A stretch of 64,000 nt of DNA from Actinomycetota bacterium (GTDB lineage: Bacteria; Actinomycetota; Acidimicrobiia; Acidimicrobiales; Ilumatobacteraceae). The translations under genes and the position numbers were made by a program. Positions 58,035 to 64,000 of the stretch are shown here, piece by piece. The stretch covers positions 62,001 through 126,000 of the forward strand of contig WLIV01000008.1 in assembly GCA_009702045.1 (NCBI GenBank), given 5' to 3'. The notes under the pieces were generated by a model that had not been told where the DNA came from, made no database searches, and saw only the letters and a program-made list of their open reading frames with translations. The first letter of the stretch is position 1, and each line of letters opens with the position of its first letter.

Positions 58035-59639
58035 ATGACTTCAGTAACAGGGAACCAACCTGCACTCGTCGAAGTGTTCGACACCACGTTGCGCGACGGC
58101 CTCCAGGTGGAGGGTGTGTCGGCGACGGTGGACGACAAGCTGCGCATTGCTGAACAGCTGGACTACCTGGGCGTGCACTTCATCGAGGGCGGCTGGCCCG
58201 GGGCCAACCCGAAGGACATCGAGTTCTTCGCCCGTGCGCTGAAGGAACTGCAGCTCACCACGTCGACGATGGTGGCGTTCGGCAGCACCCGTCGCCCGCG
58301 CGGCAAGGTCGACGACGATGCCACGCTGCGCAACCTGCTCGATGCCAACACCGCTGCGGTGTGCATCGTCGCCAAGAGCTGGGACTACCACGTGATCGAG
58401 GCGCTGCAGACCACGCTCGACGAGGGCGAGGCGATGATCGCCGACTCGGTGGCCTTCCTGCACGCAGCCGGCCGACGCGTGATGGTCGATATGGAGCACT
58501 TCTTCGACGGGTACAAGCACAACCCCGAGTTCGCCCTGCGCGCGCTGGAGGCGGCCGTGGTGAAAGGTGCGAGCCATGTCGTGCTGTGCGACACCAACGG
58601 TGGTTCGTTACCGCACGAGGTGGCGGCGATCGTCGCCGACGTGCAACGCCATGTCGGCAGCGACGTGATCATCGGCATCCACTGTCACGACGACACGGGC
58701 TGCGCTGTCGCCAACTCGATGGCCGCCGTGCTCGCGGGCGCCCGCCACGTGCAGGGAACCCTCAACGGTCTGGGCGAACGCACCGGAAACTGCAACCTCA
58801 CCACGGTGATCCCCAACCTGCAGCTGAAGTTGGGCATGCAGTGCCTGCCCGATGGGCGCATCGAGCGGCTGACCTCGGTCAGCAATCACGTGGCGGAAGT
58901 GTTGAATCGTCCGCTCAACCCGCAGGCCCCGTACGTCGGCTCGTCGGCGTTCGCGCACAAAGCCGGCCTGCATGTCAGCGCGATCGCTCGTGCTCGCGAT
59001 GCCTATGAGCACGTCGCTCCCGAACTTGTCGGCAACGGAACTCGGTTCGTCGTCAGTGAGATGGCCGGCAAGGCCACCATCCAGATGAAGGCCGAGGAGT
59101 TGGGCCTCCCGATGGACGGCCCGGCGATCAACCAAGTGATCGACGACTTGAAGCGTCTCGAGCACGAGGGCTTCCACTTCGAAGCCGCAGACGCGTCGTT
59201 GGAACTGCTCATGCGCCACGCCACGGGCTGGCAGCAGGACTTTTTCAAGGTCGAGAGCATGCGTGTGATCACCGACGAACTCCCGAACGGCGACTTCACC
59301 ACCGAGGCCACCGTCAAGGTGTGGGTCGGTGCTGGCGACGCCGCAATGCGCCAGGTGCACACGGCCGAGGGCAACGGCCCGGTCAACGCAATCGACAAGG
59401 CGTTGCGCACGGCGCTGAGCCAGGCCTACCCGCAGCTCGACCGCGTCCACCTCACGGACTACAAGGTGCGCATCCTCGACGGCGCGACTGCGACCGGTGC
59501 AGTCACCCGCGTGCTCATCGACTTCTCCAACGGCGCGCGCAACTGGACCACGATCGGTGTCAGCAGCAACATCATCGAGGCCTCCTGGCGAGCGCTCGAA
59601 GAGGGCCTGGTCTACGGGCTGCTGCACGTTCCGGTCTGA
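58035..59639 (+). CDS. cimA: Citramalate synthase
   Basis: 534 residues. HMGL-like barrel with TTLRDGLQVEGVSATVDD, HFIEGGWPGANPKDIEFF and GIHCHDDTGCAVANSM (metal-binding HxH), then a C-terminal LeuA-type regulatory domain (from about residue 400). The GGWPGxNPKD segment is characteristic of citramalate synthases, which condense pyruvate with acetyl-CoA to start the threonine-independent route to isoleucine. The upstream leader contains four Ile codons, independent support for an isoleucine rather than leucine role. GGAAAGG precedes ATG 58035. Confidence 0.93.
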   Translation: MTSVTGNQPALVEVFDTTLRDGLQVEGVSATVDDKLRIAEQLDYLGVHFIEGGWPGANPKDIEFFARALKELQLTTSTMVAFGSTRRPRGKVDDDATLRNLLDANTAAVCIVAKSWDYHVIEALQTTLDEGEAMIADSVAFLHAAGRRVMVDMEHFFDGYKHNPEFALRALEAAVVKGASHVVLCDTNGGSLPHEVAAIVADVQRHVGSDVIIGIHCHDDTGCAVANSMAAVLAGARHVQGTLNGLGERTGNCNLTTVIPNLQLKLGMQCLPDGRIERLTSVSNHVAEVLNRPLNPQAPYVGSSAFAHKAGLHVSAIARARDAYEHVAPELVGNGTRFVVSEMAGKATIQMKAEELGLPMDGPAINQVIDDLKRLEHEGFHFEAADASLELLMRHATGWQQDFFKVESMRVITDELPNGDFTTEATVKVWVGAGDAAMRQVHTAEGNGPVNAIDKALRTALSQAYPQLDRVHLTDYKVRILDGATATGAVTRVLIDFSNGARNWTTIGVSSNIIEASWRALEEGLVYGLLHVPV

Positions 59640-59695
59640 GCCGGGCCAGACCCGGGTGCCGTCTGCCATGCCGACGGTGACAGACTGACGGTGTT

Positions 59696-60217
59696 ATGGC
59701 TGCACCTGCGTTCGTTCCCACACCTGTCGTCGACACCTCCCGCGCGTATTCGTCCCCAGACGTCGTGCCCGCGTCGTGGTCTCCCGGTCGTCCTGGCGAC
59801 TTTGAGGGCTTCCAACCGCAAGGTGAGCGCCTCGGCTATCAGGGCCCCGACCAGGGCTTCGCGCTGAAGATCGCCAACGGTTTCAAGGATCGACTGCGGT
59901 TGCAGCCCGGTGAGCATGCCTCCGATGCGATCCGCGGTTGTTTCGGCGTGGCCCTGCGCCGCGCCTCGCTGTTCAGTCGTGCGCCAGTCGTCCACGACCT
60001 GACGGTGGCGTTCACCATCTGGGGCTTCCTCGATGCCAACGCTCCGGCAGATCTGGTGCAGGCGCGCCGCGAACTGTTCAACGGTGTCGGCCACGGCCAT
60101 CACTACACCGAGGCCCGCAAGATCGCCGATCTCGTTCCCGAGGCGACACTGCGCATGACACCGGCGCAGGTGAGCTCCGCGTTCCCGGCCGGCTGGCGCG
60201 ACCTGTTGGGGCTCTGA
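59696..60217 (+). CDS. Conserved-looking hypothetical protein
   Basis: 173 residues, soluble; central segment DRLRLQPGEHASDAIRGCFG and a helical C-terminus. No family recognised. CAGACT, the same hexamer as the leuA leader -10, lies nine bases before ATG 59696. The acyl-CoA dehydrogenase ATG begins one base after its stop, so it is likely expressed with it and may assist fatty-acid or branched-chain acyl oxidation, an inference from position only. Confidence 0.6.
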   Translation: MAAPAFVPTPVVDTSRAYSSPDVVPASWSPGRPGDFEGFQPQGERLGYQGPDQGFALKIANGFKDRLRLQPGEHASDAIRGCFGVALRRASLFSRAPVVHDLTVAFTIWGFLDANAPADLVQARRELFNGVGHGHHYTEARKIADLVPEATLRMTPAQVSSAFPAGWRDLLGL

Positions 60218-60218
60218 C

Positions 60219-61364
60219 ATGAACCAGCCGATGACGCTCACCGACGAGCAGCGACAACTTCGCGATGTGGTCCGTCAGTTCGCCGAGGACAAGATCGCCC
60301 CGAACGCTGCCGAACTGGACCGCACCGGCGAGTACAACTGGGACAACTGGCAGGCGCTGGTGGCGATGGAACTCACCGGACTCAGCTACCCGGAGCAATA
60401 CGGCGGATCTGGTGCCAGCCTCGTGGAGCAGGCGATCGTGGCGGAGGAACTGGCACGGGTGTGCGCGTCCACCTCGTTGTCGTTCCTCATCAGCAAGCTG
60501 GGCATGTTGCCGGTGCTGAACTTTGGCAGCGAGGAACTGAAGGCCAAGTACGTCCCGCGTATCGCCAGCGGTGAGAGCCAGTGCAGCTACGGCCTCAGCG
60601 AACCTGATGCCGGCAGCGACGTGGCATCGATGACCACCAAGGCCGTGCGCGACGGCGACGACTGGCTGATCACCGGCACCAAGTGCTGGATCACCAACGC
60701 CGGCATCAGCGATCTCTACACGATCTTCGCCCGCTCATCCGATGATCGGTACAAGGGCATCACCGCCTTCCTCGTCGAAGCCGACTGGGGTGTTCAAGTG
60801 GAGAAGCTCGAGCACAAACTCGGGATCAAGGGTTCGCCCACGGGCATCATTCGCCTCGACCAGGTGCGCGTTCCCGACGCCAACCGCATCGGCGAGGTCG
60901 GTCAGGGCTTCACCGCGGCGATGCACACGCTCGATCGCAGCCGGCCCACCATCGGAGCGCAGGCCGTCGGCATCGCCCAGGGTGCGCTCGATTTCGCCGT
61001 CGACTACATGAAGGAACGACGCACGTTCGGTCATCCGCTCGCGGACAACCAGGGTCTGCAGTGGATGGCAGCCGACTGCGCGATGAAGATCGAGGCGGCG
61101 CGCTCGATGGTCTACCGCGCGTGCGCACTGGCCGACGAGGGCGATCCGCACGGTGACCTCGGCATGATTGGCGCCTCGGCGAAGTGCTTCGCCAGCGATG
61201 TCGCGATGCAGGTCACCACTGACGCTGTGCAGTTTCTCGGCGGGTACGGCTACACCAGCGAGTTCCCGGTGGAGCGCATGATGCGCGACGCGAAGATCAC
61301 CCAGATCTACGAGGGCACGAACCAGATTCAACGAATGGTGATCGCCAAGAAGCTGTTCAGCTGA
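60219..61364 (+). CDS. Acyl-CoA dehydrogenase
   Basis: 381 residues, FAD-dependent. CSYGLSEPDAGSDVASM and KCWITNAG are the two FAD/acyl signature regions and the catalytic base Glu365 lies in IYEGTNQIQR, the position of short- and branched-chain enzymes. It introduces the alpha-beta double bond in fatty acyl or branched acyl-CoA. The start ATG 60219 is one base behind the preceding stop; the EamA gene follows after two bases, so the three form one transcript. Confidence 0.92.
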   Translation: MNQPMTLTDEQRQLRDVVRQFAEDKIAPNAAELDRTGEYNWDNWQALVAMELTGLSYPEQYGGSGASLVEQAIVAEELARVCASTSLSFLISKLGMLPVLNFGSEELKAKYVPRIASGESQCSYGLSEPDAGSDVASMTTKAVRDGDDWLITGTKCWITNAGISDLYTIFARSSDDRYKGITAFLVEADWGVQVEKLEHKLGIKGSPTGIIRLDQVRVPDANRIGEVGQGFTAAMHTLDRSRPTIGAQAVGIAQGALDFAVDYMKERRTFGHPLADNQGLQWMAADCAMKIEAARSMVYRACALADEGDPHGDLGMIGASAKCFASDVAMQVTTDAVQFLGGYGYTSEFPVERMMRDAKITQIYEGTNQIQRMVIAKKLFS

Positions 61365-61366
61365 CG

Positions 61367-62338
61367 ATGAGCGAGCCGCAGGGCCTCGGCGGGCCCACAC
61401 GTGGCGCCATCTGGTCGGTGCTCAGCGCGCTGTCGTTCTCCACCGCGGCCGTCGTCGGCAAGGACCTACTGAACAACCTCGGCATCTTCTCGTTGCTGTT
61501 CTGGCGGTTCGCTATTGGTTCAGTGGTGTTGGGCGGGGGAGTCACGTTGTGGCACCGGCGGGGTGGCCCCGACCTGCTTGCCATCCCGAAACGACGTGCC
61601 CTCGCAGTAGGTGTGCTCTACGGGGTCATGGTCACCACCGGGTTCTTCGCTATCCGCGAGCTGGATGTTTCCGTCTACATCGTCCTGGTCTACGTGTATC
61701 CGGTGCTCGTGATGGTGGCCTCATCGCTGCTCGGCCATCGTGTCAGTCCGATGATGTGGGTGGCACTCGCCATCGTGATGGCCGGTATCGCGCTCACCGT
61801 GCCCGAGCTGTTCGGTGGCGGTGTGGGCCACATCAGCACACTCGGCCTAGTGCTGACCGTGACTCAGTCGTTCATGATGGCGGCCTACATGATCATCGGC
61901 AGCAGAGCGCTGCCGCACGGCACCGACGGCGTGGTGACCGCCACCTGGATGGTGTTCGGCGCGTTCCTTGCGTCGGTCCCAATGGTGCTCATCGGCGGGC
62001 TTGCGGCGCCGCGCTCGGCGTCCGTCATCGGTGAGATCCTGCTGTTCGCACTGATTCCCACGGTGTGCTCCAACGTGTGCTTCTTCTTCGCGCTGCGCCA
62101 TCTGGTTCCTGCCGTGGTGGCGATGCTCATGACGCTGGAGGTGGCCTTCGCGATCCTCTGGTCGGTCACGTTCCTCGGCGAAACCATGCGCCCGGTCAAA
62201 ATCCTCGGTGCTGCGGTCGTAGTTGCCGGTGTGCTCGTCGCCCAAGGGGTCGCGCTGCGCAACGCCCGTGCCGAACGTTCGGGAGCCGGCGGAGTGGACG
62301 ATACGGATGCGGCACTGAAGTCGCCGCTGGCCGTGTGA
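61367..62338 (+). CDS. EamA/DMT-family transporter
   Basis: 323 residues with ten predicted helices arranged as two EamA halves; LSALSFSTAAVVGKDLL at the front and MTLEVAFAILWSVTFLGE near the end are typical. Drug/metabolite superfamily exporters move amino acids, nucleosides or other small molecules; none can be named. It starts two bases after the acyl-CoA dehydrogenase stop and is convergent with the HlyIII gene. Confidence 0.85.
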   Translation: MSEPQGLGGPTRGAIWSVLSALSFSTAAVVGKDLLNNLGIFSLLFWRFAIGSVVLGGGVTLWHRRGGPDLLAIPKRRALAVGVLYGVMVTTGFFAIRELDVSVYIVLVYVYPVLVMVASSLLGHRVSPMMWVALAIVMAGIALTVPELFGGGVGHISTLGLVLTVTQSFMMAAYMIIGSRALPHGTDGVVTATWMVFGAFLASVPMVLIGGLAAPRSASVIGEILLFALIPTVCSNVCFFFALRHLVPAVVAMLMTLEVAFAILWSVTFLGETMRPVKILGAAVVVAGVLVAQGVALRNARAERSGAGGVDDTDAALKSPLAV

Positions 62339-62354
62339 CCCTGCGGCCTACGCG

Positions 62355-63017
62355 TTACATCAGCGGTGCGAAGATTGAACTGATTGCAATGAACTGCAGC
62401 GCTGCGGCCACGACGGTGAGCGCGTGGAACACCTCGTGGAAGCCGAAGACCTTCGGCCACGGATTCGGCCACTTGGTGGCCAGTGCGAGCGCGCCGACCG
62501 AGTAACACGCGCCGCCGATCAGGATCAGCCAGAAGCCAGTAGCACCAACCGCGTGGCGCATCTGCGGAAAGACGAGAACAGCAGTCCAGCTGACGATGAT
62601 GTAGCTGGCGCCGCGCCACGCACGAGGCACCCTGGGTACCCAGTGCAGCGCAATCCCGAGTGCGGCGCCCACCCATGCTCCGGCCACCACGACCACGCGG
62701 ATCGTGCCGTGCAGGCTGACCCACGCCATCGGTGTGTAGCCCCCGGCGATGGCCAGGAAGATGGCCGAGCGATCGAACTTCTGCATCAGCGCCTTGGCGC
62801 GAGGCTGCCAACGCCCGCGGTGATACATCGCCGAGACGCCGAACATGATCGCGGTGCCGCCCACGTAGACCGAGAGCAGGGCACGACCTACCGGACTGGT
62901 GTCGGTCAGCAGCAGCATCGAGACGCCAACGATCAGCCACACCGGGAAGCTGACCAGATGCGTCCACCCGCGGAGCAACGGCTTGGGGCCGACTTCCGGG
63001 GCCATGGTCTGACTCAC
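62355..63017 (-). CDS. HlyIII/PAQR-family membrane protein
   Basis: 220 residues, seven helices. SAMYHRGRWQPRAKALMQ with FDRSAIFLAIAGGYTP and the C-terminal FHEVFHALTVVAA carry the His/Asp positions of the hemolysin III (PAQR) family, possible metal-dependent hydrolases of membrane lipids; the hemolysin name is historical. GTG 63017 is chosen over ATG 63005 because TAACCT (63030-63025) sits seven bases upstream of it. A neighbouring DUF2237 gene ends 15 bases upstream on the same strand. Confidence 0.85.
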   Translation of the reverse strand: MSQTMAPEVGPKPLLRGWTHLVSFPVWLIVGVSMLLLTDTSPVGRALLSVYVGGTAIMFGVSAMYHRGRWQPRAKALMQKFDRSAIFLAIAGGYTPMAWVSLHGTIRVVVVAGAWVGAALGIALHWVPRVPRAWRGASYIIVSWTAVLVFPQMRHAVGATGFWLILIGGACYSVGALALATKWPNPWPKVFGFHEVFHALTVVAAALQFIAISSIFAPLM

Positions 63018-63031
63018 CGGGGTGAGGTTAC

Positions 63032-63397
63032 TCAGCGGTCGACTGCGTTGGCCGAGAGGTCGGCCAGGTTGCAGTGCTCGAGCGCCGAGACGTGTGTGGA
63101 TGCCAGGCGAACTCTCGGCGGCCGTCCAGCCTCGAACGCTTCCTGCCAGCGCGATGCGCACAGGCACCACTGGTCGCCGTTGTTCAACCCGGCAAAGCCG
63201 TACTGCGGCATCGGCGTGCTGAGGTCGTTGCCGACCGATTTTGAGTACGTCAGAAACTCCTCGGTGCACACGATGCACACGACGTGGAGGCCCGGATCAT
63301 CGCCGTGGTTCTCGCAGCATCCAGTGCGGTAATAGCCGGTCACAGGGTCCTGCGAGCACGACTGAAGTTCTTCACCCAACACGTTCATCTGCGGCAT
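63032..63397 (-). CDS. DUF2237 family protein
   Basis: 121 residues. MNVLGEELQSCSQDPVTGYY, GCCENHGDDPGLHVVCIV, GNDLSTPMPQYGF and GDQWCLCASRWQEA match DUF2237, a small Cys-rich family of unknown function common in bacteria; the conserved cysteines might bind metal. ATG 63397 is supported by TACCGT (63410-63405) seven bases upstream. Longer frames upstream lack family similarity. Confidence 0.85.
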   Translation of the reverse strand: MPQMNVLGEELQSCSQDPVTGYYRTGCCENHGDDPGLHVVCIVCTEEFLTYSKSVGNDLSTPMPQYGFAGLNNGDQWCLCASRWQEAFEAGRPPRVRLASTHVSALEHCNLADLSANAVDR

Positions 63398-63519
63398 GCG
63401 ATTCACGGTACTGCCCGGCACACCTTCTCCGCTCAGCGACACGCCGTGCGCTGCACCTCGATCGTGGCACACTGGCCTGGCATCGTTCACGACAGCGTCG
63501 TCGGGAAGGTAGGTGGGTC

Positions 63520-64000
63520 ATGAGCATCCAAGGTTCGCCCGGCGAGGTCGCCGCTGACTGGGCGCTCGCCGTACGCGAGGCGCTGACCGCAGAGTTGGGT
63601 GGTGCGGCCGCGCCGGTGCTCGATCGTTTGCTGCCGGTGGTTCCTGCGGGGTACGACGAGTTGAACTGGCCGAACAGCGCCTCAATCGATCTCCCGATCA
63701 TCGATCGCCTGGCGCGCACTGCCTCGGACCCGACGGCGGCCACGACCGACACGGCGATGATGCACTTCACCGAAGCCGGGTCCTGCGAGTGGCGCTTTCG
63801 TGTGTATCGCGCCGGTGGTGCCATCCCGATCTCCGACCTGCTGCCCTTGCTCGACAACCTCGGTTTCAGGGCCATCGACGAGCGTGCGTTCCACTTCGAT
63901 CTGCCGGAGACGAGTGTGTGGTTGCACGATGTCGGCGTGCAGGTGCCCGAGGGTGCCGACATGTCGGACGCCGCCAGGGATGAGGTGCAGCGCGCATTTC
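63520..64000 (+). CDS. NAD-specific glutamate dehydrogenase (large type), 5' part only
   Basis: 160 residues visible, running off the window. The segment WRFRVYRAGGAIPISDLL followed by LLDNLGFRAIDERAF and VWLHDVGV matches the middle of the 180-kDa NAD-glutamate dehydrogenases, where it normally lies several hundred residues from the N-terminus. Here an ATG at 63520 with AGGTGGG upstream starts only about 100 residues before it, so the N-terminal ACT-rich region seems to be missing. The enzyme deaminates glutamate, a downstream step after proline oxidation by PutA. Confidence 0.72.
   Translation, partial: MSIQGSPGEVAADWALAVREALTAELGGAAAPVLDRLLPVVPAGYDELNWPNSASIDLPIIDRLARTASDPTAATTDTAMMHFTEAGSCEWRFRVYRAGGAIPISDLLPLLDNLGFRAIDERAFHFDLPETSVWLHDVGVQVPEGADMSDAARDEVQRAF

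Overview
The window is a gene-dense, high-GC bacterial chromosome segment with ordinary housekeeping content. It looks actinobacterial, and I infer an Acidimicrobiia/Ilumatobacter-like lineage. The pointers are the long actinobacterial LeuA, the Mycobacterium-type glucan phosphorylase, the order iscS-mnmA-(MetE-like)-ligA also seen in mycobacteria, frequent GTG starts with 4-base start/stop overlaps, and many starts that look leaderless (a TAnnnT hexamer 6-9 bases upstream of the start codon). Lineage is inference; no rRNA or other phylogenetic marker was tested. No tRNA, rRNA, prophage, insertion sequence or CRISPR array was recognised.

Layout. 1-2.0 kb: NifU C-terminal domain protein, MeaB GTPase, enoyl-CoA hydratase. 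2.1-7.7 kb: glycogen/alpha-glucan cluster (phosphorylase, GT4 synthase-like enzyme, branching enzyme) around a divergent promoter. 7.7-11.8 kb: AzlCD exporter, MazEF-type toxin-antitoxin, galT with an SRPBCC protein, methyltransferase. 11.9-18.8 kb: a coupled cluster of membrane and MoxR-ATPase genes (membrane protein, DUF4129, DUF4350, MoxR, DUF58, SpoIIM-like, RDD) of unknown joint function. 18.9-26.3 kb: iscS, mnmA, MetE-like, ligA. 26.3-34.5 kb: PASTA kinase with degenerate catalytic motifs, MFS transporter behind a broken SDR gene, SCP2 protein, serA, pyrF, Thr-rich secreted protein, ferredoxin. 34.5-45.8 kb: leuA with a leucine attenuator, PAS histidine kinase, homospermidine synthase, acyl-CoA ligase, DEAD-box helicase, leuCD with a divergent IclR regulator. 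45.8-53.4 kb: FKBP lipoprotein, ABC1 kinase, hydrolase and greA in one coupled run, then bifunctional PutA. 53.6-64 kb: leuB, ilvE, agmatinase, a long repeat-rich gap, citramalate synthase with an isoleucine attenuator, acyl-CoA dehydrogenase, EamA and HlyIII membrane proteins, DUF2237, and the start of an NAD-glutamate dehydrogenase.

Branched-chain amino acid synthesis is the main theme. leuA, leuC, leuD, leuB, ilvE and cimA are spread over five loci with apparently different controls: Leu-codon attenuation for leuA, Ile-codon attenuation for cimA, and an IclR-type operator between leuC and its regulator. Both attenuators have the same design: a leaderless mini-ORF with four consecutive regulatory codons, a hairpin that begins on the last base of the leader stop codon, then an intrinsic terminator. 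The isoleucine leader is the best evidence that the 58 kb enzyme is citramalate synthase rather than a second isopropylmalate synthase.

Intergenic DNA carries two small families of dispersed palindromic repeats (9.5 and 57.1 kb; 50.1 and 53.5 kb), one of which ends in a four-copy 16-base tandem array.
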